Source: Candidatus Gastranaerophilales bacterium (lineage in GTDB: Bacteria; Cyanobacteriota; Vampirovibrionia; Gastranaerophilales; Gastranaerophilaceae). From it: 38,157 nt of DNA. Each line of letters opens with the position of its first letter. Within the stretch, counting starts at the first letter, position 1. The DNA is taken from positions 1 to 38,157 of the forward strand of contig CANQLJ010000014.1 in assembly GCA_947624685.1 (NCBI GenBank), written 5' to 3'. A program made the translations under genes and the position numbers. The notes beneath the pieces are model-generated. The model was not told the origin of the DNA, made no database searches, and saw nothing but the letters and a program-made list of their open reading frames with translations. Positions 24,970-34,300 of this stretch are shown here, one piece after another.

Positions 24970-25342
24970 TTTTCTTTAATCCCTTATATTATTTAAACTA
25001 CTAATTACACAACTATGTGTAATAATATCATAAAACAATAATAAATTTATAACAATAAATTATATTAATGATTTTTAATTGCATTTTACTATAAAAAGAT
25101 TGAAATAAATATTTTTTGCTAATTTGTAAAGTTTTGTAAATATAGTATATAACAAGTTATATCAAGTGTATATATTAAAAAATAAGATTTGATTTTTTTA
25201 CAAAAGTTTGCTATTATTAGCTTTGAAATTTTAATTGTAAAATTTTGTAAAATTTATTTTTTTAAGTGACAATTTTACGCTTATTGTGGTTTTTATCTAA
25301 TATAAGCATATGGATTGATCAATTTTACGAAAGGAAATTATA
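24970..25342. promoter_or_regulatory. Divergent tpsB/tpsA regulatory region with phased TTGTAAA motifs
   Basis: This 373-bp, very AT-rich gap has no coding potential. TTGTAAA occurs in two direct pairs with exact 10-bp spacing (25124/25134 and 25235/25245) and once inverted (25197-25203). A 10-bp palindrome ATTGATCAAT is at 25314-25323 just before the tpsA ribosome site. One helical turn between repeats suggests cooperative binding of a regulator. No clear -35/-10 pair could be fixed. Confidence 0.4.
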
Positions 25343-28300
25343 ATGAGTCAATTTAAGAAAAAGTTATCGGCATTTACGGCAATGTTGGCATTGTTGACGA
25401 TTACAAGCAGTGCAGCTTTTGCGATGCCGGGTACTGTACTGGGACAAACAGGAAACACCGGAATTACTGATGTTGGCGGCGGAAGAACAAACGTCGATAT
25501 AGTATCAGGTAAAAACGGTGATGTCGGACAAGTCGATTGGCATTCATTTAACGTTGGAGCAGGCGAACATGTTAATTTCGGATTTTCCGGATTATCACAA
25601 ACAATAATCAACCGTGTATTAGGCGGTCAAGCATCAAACATTTTAGGTAAAATGACAAGTTCATGCGTTGCGGGCGGAACATGCGATTCCTTCGGTGCAA
25701 CAGGTAAAGTCATTTTAATCAACCCCGCAGGTATTATGTTTGGCGCAGGTTCTCAAGTTGACTTAAATTCATTCACAGCTTCCACATATGATATTAGAGG
25801 CGCAAAAAACTTAAATGGTTTATCAAAAGCTGAAATTGAAGCATATCAAAATGGTGTATTAAATAAAATGTCCGCTCTCGGTTCCGTAAACGGGACAGGC
25901 AAAGACGTCGGTTCAATCACATTTGATTCACACTATCAAGATGCTTTCCAAAAAGCAGGCATCGAATACAAACCCGGCGAAACAAGAATCACAATGAACG
26001 GTGCAACATTTGCTCATTGGGATGATAACGGACAAATGACAGATTACAATCCTAATAAATCATTAGCATTTGTATCTGATAACATCGACTATAAAGATTC
26101 ATTAATCAGAACCGGTTCGAACTTGAACTATACAACACCAAACAGCTCAGGTTCATTCTCTAACGTTCGTATGATTACAGGTGACGGCGTAACATTTGAT
26201 TATCTTGCAAACGGATACGTTGATAATTATAAAGTCGCTGAAGATAAATCAGGCGTTGAAAGACAAATTACAATCGACAACACCAAATTAACAGACAACA
26301 AACAAGTCGGTATCCAATCCGGTAACGTTAGAATCATCAACCAATCAACTAACAAAAATTCAGACATAAAAATTAAAAATGCAATAATTAAAGGTACAAA
26401 ACTTGTAAACACTGAAAACGGCGACATAATGATTGCGGCTCAATCAGGCAGCGTCGATATTGATAATTCAAGATTATCTACCGTAAACACTTCAATCGAA
26501 AAAGACGGACATACATATGACACAACTCAACAAAGAGGCGGCGAAATTGCAATTACCGCAGGTAAAGATGTCAATGTTAAAGATTCTCTTATGATTACAA
26601 GCGGTTCTAAAGCCGGCACACAAAAAGATACAAACTCCGGTTCAATCAGAGTTTACTCATATAACGGAAACGAAACAATCGAAAATTCCGATTTATTGGC
26701 TGACGGTAACGTTGATTTAGCGGCTTACGGCACAACAAAAGATGCAGGAAAAGTTACAACAAAAGGTTCACTTATCCAAGCAAGAAACACAACCGATCCG
26801 TCATTACTTAAAAACGTTGAAATCTCCGGAAACAACGGTGTTGACATTCACAACACAATCGTTGATGCAAGCAAAGATATTAAAATCACAGCTGCAGACA
26901 ATAACGTCTTAAGCGGTGACATCAATATCACAAGCGACAAAGATGCAGAAGGACACAATCAAACATTCTTATTAGCCGGGGATAAATTATCTATCCAAGG
27001 TAAAAACACAAAATTAGATAACGCAACTTCCGCTTATAAAACAATCAAATTCTATAACGACGGAACAACAGGTACAAATAATGTTACCGTTGCAAACGAT
27101 TCAACATTTGCACAATTGGTTAATAAAGAAGATGGCAAACTCGCTATCGGATCTGACATCACTCTTGAAACAAACGGAGACTTCACTTTAGATCATGCTA
27201 CAATGCAAAGAGGTTCTTATAACCTTACATTTGAAAGAAACGGCGATCAAACACTTAAAGATGACGGCTCGGTCAAAGGTGTTAAACACCATATGACAAC
27301 AAAAACAACTGATGTTGGAACATTGAATGTTAAATCGACACAAGGCAATGTAACAGCTAAAAACGGCACAAATGTTAATGCTAAGACAGATATTAACTTA
27401 GACGGTGCAAAAAATACAACTGTTCAAGACAGCACATTAAAGGCCGGCAGAGACGTTAAAGTCTTAGCAAGAGGCAACGATGCAACAGTTAAATCAAGCA
27501 CAATTGAAGCCGGACAAGATGTCAATATCGAAGCAACAAACGCTTCCGTTAAAATGGCAAAATCAAATATTACGGGCAACAGAAACGTAAACGTTAAATC
27601 TAAAAATACAATCAAATTCGGAAACCAAGACACCGACAACATCAAAAACGATGTAAATATGGTTGCAGGCGAAGATATGAATATCACTTCAACAGGTGCT
27701 GATATAGTCGCAGAAAAGACAACAATGCCGACATTAAAATATGGCGACAGATTAACATTTAACGCTAAAGGAAGTAACAGATTCACATCCCAAGACTCAA
27801 TGAAGATGGTAAATGTTGATTTCGTTGCAGGTGAAGAAAATAACATCACAACAAAAGGTGATATGCAATTTGTAAATTCAAGTTTGAAAGCTCCGAAAAA
27901 TAATATCCAAACTACTCAAGAAGGCGGCGATATTATAATGAACAACTTGACAATCAAGAGCGCTACGACAAATCCTGAAGATACAAAAACAACAATCACC
28001 GCTAAAGGTAACGTTACAACAAAAGATGTAACCGGAACTGCGCAAAGTGATGTTGCTCAAGCGCAAAAAACATTCCCTCAAAGCGTAAACTATGACGGAA
28101 AAGTAACCGATAAATCAACTCCTGACACAGTATTAGATGTTAATCATACAAAACTTACCGTTCATACAAACGTTCAAAAGACAGAACCCAGAAACAATGA
28201 CAACGGAAGTATCACATTAAAACTTAAAAATGCTGATAACAGAAAAGCCGGTGTTGATATAGTTGCTGAAAACAACACTTGGGATGAACAAATCGGTGCA

Positions 28301-28993
28301 GGCGAAGGCCCTGAAGTACACTTAAGCACTGCAGACGGAAATTTATCAATCACAAACATTGATACCGATAAATTGACATTAAACGAAGGTGACCACTTCA
28401 TCGCAGGCAGCGATACTAAAGATGGCGGCGCTCCGACAATCAGAGTTAAAGACCAAGGCGGCTTCAATATGGATCCTAACAAAGGTTATGAACCAGGCCC
28501 GAATGGCTTCGGATATGACCAAAACTGGGGCGAAAAAGATAAAACCGTTACCCAAGAACGTGTTTGGGATGAAGAAGGTGAATACATTGTTGAACAAAAA
28601 GATAACGAAACTACATACGGTAAAGACTACGTAGACAGAACAACAACAACGGTTACCGAAACAGACCACAACATCCACTTTAATGAAAACGGTGACGAAG
28701 AATTCCACCTCGTTTATGACAAAACAACAACAGATGTTGAAGAAACACCCGGAACCGAATACAGAACAGAACAAATTTGTCCTGAAAAACCGGATGTAGA
28801 TAGAACTGATGACGACATTGACTCTTTAATCAACCAAGTAAAATTACCGAGAGAACAAGTCGAAATCTCTAAAACATCTAAAGTTTCAGATAACACAGTC
28901 GATCAAACTTCTTCAATTATGTCAGCAGCTGCAAAAGTTGACCTCAGCGGCGACGTCGAAGCAGACTTCGATGACGAAGATGATGAACAATAG
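25343..28993 (+). CDS. Filamentous-haemagglutinin-like exoprotein (TpsA)
   Basis: The 1,216-residue protein is the secreted partner of TpsB. A signal peptide (FKKKLSAFTAMLALLTITSS ending AAFA) is followed by the TPS secretion domain to about residue 270, with NRVLGGQASNILGKM and the hallmark VILINPAGIMFGAGSQVDL (NPxG motif). The long middle is a repetitive Asn/Thr/Lys/Asp-rich right-handed beta-helix built of about 20-residue units such as DVNVKDSLMITSG and NVTAKNGTNVNAKTDINLDG. From about residue 1050 the sequence becomes charged, with TTTTVTETDH runs, and ends in an acidic tail DFDDEDDEQ. Its likely role is adhesion on the cell surface. AAAGGA precedes the ATG by 7-8 nt. Confidence 0.93.
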   Translation: MSQFKKKLSAFTAMLALLTITSSAAFAMPGTVLGQTGNTGITDVGGGRTNVDIVSGKNGDVGQVDWHSFNVGAGEHVNFGFSGLSQTIINRVLGGQASNILGKMTSSCVAGGTCDSFGATGKVILINPAGIMFGAGSQVDLNSFTASTYDIRGAKNLNGLSKAEIEAYQNGVLNKMSALGSVNGTGKDVGSITFDSHYQDAFQKAGIEYKPGETRITMNGATFAHWDDNGQMTDYNPNKSLAFVSDNIDYKDSLIRTGSNLNYTTPNSSGSFSNVRMITGDGVTFDYLANGYVDNYKVAEDKSGVERQITIDNTKLTDNKQVGIQSGNVRIINQSTNKNSDIKIKNAIIKGTKLVNTENGDIMIAAQSGSVDIDNSRLSTVNTSIEKDGHTYDTTQQRGGEIAITAGKDVNVKDSLMITSGSKAGTQKDTNSGSIRVYSYNGNETIENSDLLADGNVDLAAYGTTKDAGKVTTKGSLIQARNTTDPSLLKNVEISGNNGVDIHNTIVDASKDIKITAADNNVLSGDINITSDKDAEGHNQTFLLAGDKLSIQGKNTKLDNATSAYKTIKFYNDGTTGTNNVTVANDSTFAQLVNKEDGKLAIGSDITLETNGDFTLDHATMQRGSYNLTFERNGDQTLKDDGSVKGVKHHMTTKTTDVGTLNVKSTQGNVTAKNGTNVNAKTDINLDGAKNTTVQDSTLKAGRDVKVLARGNDATVKSSTIEAGQDVNIEATNASVKMAKSNITGNRNVNVKSKNTIKFGNQDTDNIKNDVNMVAGEDMNITSTGADIVAEKTTMPTLKYGDRLTFNAKGSNRFTSQDSMKMVNVDFVAGEENNITTKGDMQFVNSSLKAPKNNIQTTQEGGDIIMNNLTIKSATTNPEDTKTTITAKGNVTTKDVTGTAQSDVAQAQKTFPQSVNYDGKVTDKSTPDTVLDVNHTKLTVHTNVQKTEPRNNDNGSITLKLKNADNRKAGVDIVAENNTWDEQIGAGEGPEVHLSTADGNLSITNIDTDKLTLNEGDHFIAGSDTKDGGAPTIRVKDQGGFNMDPNKGYEPGPNGFGYDQNWGEKDKTVTQERVWDEEGEYIVEQKDNETTYGKDYVDRTTTTVTETDHNIHFNENGDEEFHLVYDKTTTDVEETPGTEYRTEQICPEKPDVDRTDDDIDSLINQVKLPREQVEISKTSKVSDNTVDQTSSIMSAAAKVDLSGDVEADFDDEDDEQ

Positions 28994-29012
28994 ATGACAT
29001 AAAAAAACAACT

Positions 29013-29050
29013 AAAACACCGGCTCAAAGATTAACTTAGGCCGGTGTTTT
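29013..29050 (+). terminator. Rho-independent terminator after tpsA
   Basis: AAAACACCGGC (29013-29023) pairs perfectly with GCCGGTGTTTT (29040-29050) around a 16-nt loop, 20 bp after the tpsA stop. Confidence 0.85.
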
Positions 29051-29194
29051 GTTATGTATTATGACTATTGTCAGATGAAAATATAGCGCTAAATCCATAA
29101 CTATAGCCATTTATTTTTTATGTGCAATCATCAATTATTCCATATTTCATCAAGAACATCTTTGGATATAATTATAGCATATCCGCTTTTACTA

Positions 29195-29222
29195 TTGCCT
29201 AAGCATCGAATTTTGTTAAAAT
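29195..29222 (+). promoter_or_regulatory. Predicted leaderless promoter of the gene at 29229
   Basis: TTGCCT (29195-29200), 16-bp spacer, extended -10 TGTTAAAAT with TAAAAT at 29217-29222, then 6 nt to the ATG at 29229. The upstream gap 29051-29194 holds no other recognised element. Confidence 0.5.
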
Positions 29223-29228
29223 TAAGAT

Positions 29229-29768
29229 ATGAAAAAAGTTCTTCTAATAATATTACTTATAATTCTAAACACATGTATTTGCTTTGCACATGATAAAAAG
29301 TATTTATCAACCAATAGTTTTTATATCTATGATATTGATAGCTTTAAACAAATCGGCAAAACTTTTTCTATTGATATAATTTACGATATACACTTTAAAA
29401 ATCATAAGCTTTATAGAAAAATAAAGTCACCACATGACAATAATAACATTCAATATATTATTATGAATGTTGTTTTTAATTCTGAAAATAAAACATATAC
29501 CACTTCTTATAAAGGCTATGTATCAGGGGTTTGGATTTTAGAAGGAATGACATATTTATTTGATGATTCAAAATTTTACTATGAACAAAAAGCTGATTTA
29601 ATGAAGTATTACAATAAATCAGCTAAAGAATTTAAAAAGTATGCAAATAATTCTTCAATAAATCATTATATGGATTTTCCAAAAGATATAACAAAAATTT
29701 ATGAAGCTTATAAAAATAAGTCTTTTGATAATTTAGATGGTTTGGATGAAACAATTAATACATACTAA
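29229..29768 (+). CDS. Small exported protein of unknown function, 179 aa
   Basis: A signal peptide is clear: MKKVLLIILLIILNTCICFA, with cleavage probably after CFA, so the protein is exported; the Cys residues near the end of the hydrophobic core do not form a good lipobox. The mature part is rich in Tyr, Lys and Asn with a beta-rich first half (IYDIHFKNHKLYRKIKSP, YIIMNVVFNSENKTYTTSY, VSGVWILEGMTYLF) and helical C-terminus. No family is recognised. Its stop overlaps by 4 bp with that of the M23 peptidase on the other strand. Leaderless promoter geometry decides the start. Confidence 0.65.
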   Translation: MKKVLLIILLIILNTCICFAHDKKYLSTNSFYIYDIDSFKQIGKTFSIDIIYDIHFKNHKLYRKIKSPHDNNNIQYIIMNVVFNSENKTYTTSYKGYVSGVWILEGMTYLFDDSKFYYEQKADLMKYYNKSAKEFKKYANNSSINHYMDFPKDITKIYEAYKNKSFDNLDGLDETINTY

Positions 29769-30904
29769 TGTTTATTTAAGTATTTCATAGGATCAACAGG
29801 AACATTATTTTCCAAAACTTCGAAATGTAAATGCTGACCTGTCGAACCTCCTGCGCCTGCCGTTCCCGGTTTTCCTCCTGATAGTCCTATGTTTGCACCA
29901 ATATCTATTGTATCACCTTTTTTGACATTAAATTTACTTAAATGGGCATATTTTGTTTTTATAATTTTCCCATTCCAATTTCCGTGATTTATTACAATAA
30001 CATACCCGTAACCTTTCATAGTTCCGGCAAACTCTACTTTACCGGATGAAAAAGCCTTCACTACAGTTCCTTGTACTACTTTTAAATCCACGCCATTATG
30101 TTTTTTATATTTATGTTCAATAGGATGAAAACGTAATCCATACGGCGAACTTACTTTCGTATAATTCACCGGTCTTTGCCACTTAACATTAGCGCTTGAA
30201 TCCCCATTTATATTCAAATATTTTCCTATTTCATCATAAGATACTTCACTCGCCCATAACTTATATAGCTTTTGTTGAAGTGATTCGGGTGTGCCATATA
30301 AAATATCGGCAGGGGTGGCATTTTCACCAAGTTCGCTTAAGAGCTCGTTTTTTGTTTGTATTGATTTAATTTGTTCAATGATTTTTTCTTTTTGGGCTGC
30401 ACTTTTGAATTTTGAGCTTTTGATTCGGTTGTATGTGTTATCTAAAAGTGAATCTGAATTTGTATCAAAGTTGTTTGGTGTATTATCAAAATCTTTCGGA
30501 AGATTTTTAAACAGTGAATAATCTTTGGAATATCTGTTATCCATTAATTTAATTTTTTCTTTTTGGTCTTTTATTTCACCAATTTTGTTTTCGGTTTCAA
30601 TCGAGCTTTTGGCGCCTGTTTCTTTTCCTTTTAAATATATCTTTTTTTGTAAATTTTTAATTTCATTTAATTTCTTTTCAAGTGATTCCTCCGTTCCGTA
30701 TAAAATATCAGCGTTAGTTGCGTGTTTTCCCAATTGATTTAACATTTCATTTCTTTTATTTGAAACTTTGCCATGAGTGTTTTTTGTGTTTTTTAGAGCG
30801 ATTTGCTCTTTTGGTGTTGAAGTATTGTTTATCTTTTTAAAGTCTGATTTTTCAAAATTTTTTGAAAATTTTTCAACTTTAAGCTCGTCATAGGGGTGGG
30901 GTTT
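29765..30904 (-). CDS. M23-family metallopeptidase, downstream frame of a frameshifted gene
   Basis: The C-terminal 130 residues are an M23 (LytM/lysostaphin-type) zinc peptidase that cuts peptidoglycan peptide bridges: SSPYGLRFHPI, the zinc-binding HNGVD, GYGYVIVINHG, the KYAHLS motif and the second zinc site HLHFE. Upstream lie two copies of an LGxxATxADILYGTxESL motif (near the first in-frame ATG at 30745 and again about 130 residues later), joined by Lys-rich coiled-coil sequence. The frame is open up to 30904, beyond the ATG, and no ribosome site precedes 30745; the upstream gene part at 30829-31170 runs into it at an A6C slip site. The protein is thus probably the C-terminal part of one 468-residue product. 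Confidence 0.75.
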   Translation of the reverse strand, partial: KPHPYDELKVEKFSKNFEKSDFKKINNTSTPKEQIALKNTKNTHGKVSNKRNEMLNQLGKHATNADILYGTEESLEKKLNEIKNLQKKIYLKGKETGAKSSIETENKIGEIKDQKEKIKLMDNRYSKDYSLFKNLPKDFDNTPNNFDTNSDSLLDNTYNRIKSSKFKSAAQKEKIIEQIKSIQTKNELLSELGENATPADILYGTPESLQQKLYKLWASEVSYDEIGKYLNINGDSSANVKWQRPVNYTKVSSPYGLRFHPIEHKYKKHNGVDLKVVQGTVVKAFSSGKVEFAGTMKGYGYVIVINHGNWNGKIIKTKYAHLSKFNVKKGDTIDIGANIGLSGGKPGTAGAGGSTGQHLHFEVLENNVPVDPMKYLNKH

Positions 30905-31170
30905 TTTGAAGTATTATAGGCTGCTAATGTTTTTAGCACAGTCGGTGCGGCCATTGCCGCTGTCCCAAGAACCGTACCCAGTGCTCCCAGCACTCCTTCG
31001 CCAAGTGATGCTGCTATATCCCCAATATTTCCTAACGGGTTTGGATTATAAGATATTCCTCCCCGCAGAGGATCCATATTCATACCCGGGCCTTTGTTGC
31101 TTGCACCTCCTTCCTTGAATGTGAACTTGCCCTCACTATCCCTTGGGTGGTCTTGCTCTTTCCATGTCAT
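30829..31170 (-). CDS. N-terminal frame of the M23 protein (113 aa if not shifted)
   Basis: AAAGGAG lies 7 nt before the ATG at 31170, a strong ribosome site and the reason for this start although the frame is open further upstream. The first residues are MTWKEQDHPRDSEGKFTFKE; the HPRDxxGKF pattern is known to me from the start of phage-like and secreted effector structural proteins. A Gly/Pro-rich part and a hydrophobic Ala/Gly helix (residues about 48-78) follow. In zero frame the protein ends soon after the slip site with KNPTPMTSL...LKR. In the -1 frame it reads on as KKPHPYDELKVEKF into the M23 part. No function is assigned to this part alone. Confidence 0.7.
   Translation of the reverse strand: MTWKEQDHPRDSEGKFTFKEGGASNKGPGMNMDPLRGGISYNPNPLGNIGDIAASLGEGVLGALGTVLGTAAMAAPTVLKTLAAYNTSKNPTPMTSLKLKNFQKILKNQTLKR
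30901..30907 (-). other. A AAA AAC slip site joining the two frames
   Basis: On the minus strand the zero frame reads tca aaa aac ccc, i.e. the heptamer A AAA AAC in correct phase for -1 tandem slippage. After the shift the next codons (ccc cac ccc tat gac) continue open to the M23 stop at 29765. Confidence 0.55.
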
Positions 31171-31215
31171 CTTTTTTCTCCTTTCTGTTTTTTGTGACAC
31201 ATGAACCATTGAAAT

Positions 31216-31264
31216 AAAAAAAGAGCTAATAAAAACCATTATTCGATTTTCATTAACTCTCTTT
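31216..31264 (-). promoter_or_regulatory. Attenuator-like hairpin in the M23 leader
   Basis: Minus strand AAAGAG-a-GTTAAT (31264-31252) pairs with ATTAGCTCTTT (31230-31220), with one bulge and a G-U pair, and is followed by a T run. It lies between the promoter (31288-31315) and the start codon at 31170, so it could terminate the transcript early or end a short leader RNA. Confidence 0.4.
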
Positions 31265-31287
31265 ATATTATTCAATTTATACTATTT

Positions 31288-31315
31288 ATTATAATTAGAT
31301 TTATAGTATTGTCAA
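31288..31315 (-). promoter_or_regulatory. Sigma70-type promoter of the M23 gene
   Basis: Minus strand TTGACA (31310-31315), 16-bp spacer, TATAAT (31288-31293); both boxes are perfect consensus. Predicted start near 31281, giving a leader of about 110 nt. It is divergent from the cas9 promoter. Confidence 0.7.
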
Positions 31316-31331
31316 GAAGGCGGATTGGAAA

Positions 31332-31360
31332 TTTACCATTTAAAAATATTTTGGTATAAT
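31332..31360 (+). promoter_or_regulatory. Predicted leaderless promoter of cas9
   Basis: TTTACC (31332-31337), 17-bp spacer, extended -10 TGGTATAAT with TATAAT at 31355-31360, then exactly 6 nt to the ATG at 31367. Confidence 0.6.
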
Positions 31361-31366
31361 GAAATC

Positions 31367-34300
31367 ATGAAAAAGATATTCGCTTTTGATATGGGTAAAG
31401 CTAGCATTGGCTATTGCGTCAGAGAAGATGACGAAATAAAAAACTTGGGTTCAATAATAATTGAAAAAGAACATTCCGATGTTTCAGACAACAGAAGCAG
31501 AAGAAGGGTAAGAAGAACTCTTGATTCTCATAGAGCAAGAGAAAAATGGTTCAAAGATTTTTGGGAAAGTTTTGGACTTGTTGCGCTTGATAGTAATGAT
31601 GAAAAATTTAAGCGTGAATTTGCGTACAAGAATGATGACACAATATATAATTCAACTTTATTAAGAATAGCCCTTATCCAAGGAAGAAAGCTTGAAGATT
31701 GGCAAATATATAAAGCGCTTCATAGTGCAATTCAAAGAAGAGGTTATGATATAAATATCCCTTGGGCAAATGACACTAATGATGAAAAAGAAAATGAAGA
31801 AGCAGTTAGAAAATATTGTTCAATAGATGATGTTGATATAATTGGGGATGAAAAATATAAATATCCTTGTTATTACGACGCTGTTTATTTAGATTTATGG
31901 CAGGAAAATAAACCCAATGAGCTTAAAAAATTAATAGGCTTAAATCCTAAAAAAGTTAGAACGGCAGGCAGAGTTGCTCCTCGTGAACTTGTTGAAAAAG
32001 AATTAAGAAAATTGTGGCAGGAAGCTAAAAAACAACTAAGTGAACTTGAAGATGCGGATGAAAATGAATTTTTATATGGAGAATATAAAGAAGCTTATGC
32101 TTCTTTCAGTAATCCTAAATTTATTAAACACAGAGGAACAAGCCATGACCTGCAGGGTGTTTTAGGGCAAAAAATTCCAAGATTTGATAACAGAATAATT
32201 GCGAAATGCAGGCTTTTACCAAAAAGGAATGTTTGCGCCGCAGATACAATTGAAAATATTTCTTTTGTTTTATTAATGCAGCTAAAAAATTTCAGATTTG
32301 TTGACCCATATAATGACAATAAGCAAAGAGCGCTTAGTGCAAGTGAAATCAAGCAAGTTTATGAAAATAAACTTCCGATTTGGGTTGAAAATCTTAATAT
32401 TAAAAGAAAAAGCAAAACAAAAAACCCGAGCTTCACAATTACCAAAACAGATATTGAAAAAGTAACCGGCAAAAACAGTATCAACACAAAAATGGAAGCT
32501 TTTAAAGCCAACACCTCGGGGCGCAGTTCTTTTTGCAGACGTGCAGCGCAAATTATGATTGATATAATTTTATCAGGTAAAAACCCTGATGAAATTGATG
32601 TTTCAAAATATATTGATAAAGAAGGTTCTAAAGACGCCATTACCCAAGATGAAATAAAATCAATGCTATCTAAAATCGGCTCTTGGGAGAATCTTTATAT
32701 ATCAGATAACAGGGAAGAAATGGCTAAAAATTCAACCGATCCTGATATAAAAAGCGATATTTTAATAGGTAATATTACAAATCCTATTGTAAGAAACAGA
32801 CTTCAAATATTTAAAAATCTTTTGAATACTTTAATTGAAAAAGAAGGAAAGCCTGACGAAGTAATATTTGAGTTTGTTCGAGACGGGGCTGATAATTCCT
32901 TGTTTGGGAAAGTTAAAGCGGATAATTATATAAAACATCAAAAAAATCAAGAAAAAGAAAATGAGCAAATTAAAAAAGAACTCATTGAAGCGCAAAATTA
33001 CAGCGAAACAAACTTTATAAAGTGGAAGTTAGCTAAAATGCAAGACTTTAAATGCATTTACAGCGGTCAAAAAATTGGAATTTCAAATCTTGACAATTGT
33101 CAAATTGACCATATTTTCCCAAGAAGTCAAGGGGGAAACGACGCACTTTATAATAAAGTAGTCTGCTATAATAAAGAAAATCAGGATAAAAAAGACAGGA
33201 CTCCTTATGAATGGCTGTTTTGCGATAAACAAAGGTGGGCTGAATATATCGAGAGGGTTTCAAATTTAAAAGAAAAATTAGGAAAGAAAAAAACAGCCTT
33301 ACTTATTTTACCTGCTGAAAAATGTATTGAATTAATAGATAGCTATAATGGTTTAGTAGAAACCGCTCAAATTGCAAAAATCGCAAGCGCCATAACACAC
33401 TTTACTTGTAGTTGGGGTATGCAAACAAAAGATGACAAGCGCCATGTGTTTGTTGAAAACGGTTCAACTACGGCAAAAATTAGAAGGATGTATGATCTGA
33501 ATCGATTTTTGGGTGATGCCGAAAAGAAAAACAGAGACAATCCGAAACACCATGCACTCGATGCTATTTGTATAAGCTATGCAAGAGATTTTAAATTTAA
33601 TGAGCAAAAAAGAAAATTCTGTATAGAAAACTTTAACTCGGCTCATATTGAACAAAAAATTAATGAATTAATGCCATATCCTTATACGAATAAAAAGCCT
33701 TTAAAGTCAAATACTAATCCTCTTGAGACAATATACGGCAAAAGAATAATTGATGATAAAGCTTATATAACCTCAAGGGTTGATATTACAACAATTAAAA
33801 AAGACTTAAAATCAATAAAAAATATTATTGATGAAGTGATAAAAGAAGATTTGACTTCAAAAATTGATTTATCCGATGAAAAATGGATGGAAATGCTTAA
33901 AAATTATATTCACTCTAAAAAGCAAACTAAAGTTAAAAAGGTTTTAACTATTGTATCGGAGGGTGCATTAGAAACTGACTTAAACGGCCGAGAAAGAATT
34001 GGCGAATTTGTTGATTTTGGTACAAAAGGAACGCTGGGACAATTTAAACACTCAAAAGGTCATAAAGGACAAATTCTTTATTACGACAATAAAAATAACA
34101 TTAAAGTTATGCCGATATATTCCAATAAATCAACAAAAGAAGTAAAAGACAGGTTAATTGAAATGAACTGTAAGCTCTATCAAAAGGGTGAAATGTTTTA
34201 TTCAGGCTGTCTTGTTGAAATTCCAAACGATTTTAAAGCCGGCAGCGTTAGTTGTCCTAAAGGGGTTTATAAGTTAAGAAGTGTAATGTCAGATGGAAAG

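Noticed and set aside
28174-28896. Minus-strand frames opposite the tpsA C-terminus
   Set aside because: Shadow frames of a long Thr/Asp-rich gene with strong codon bias.
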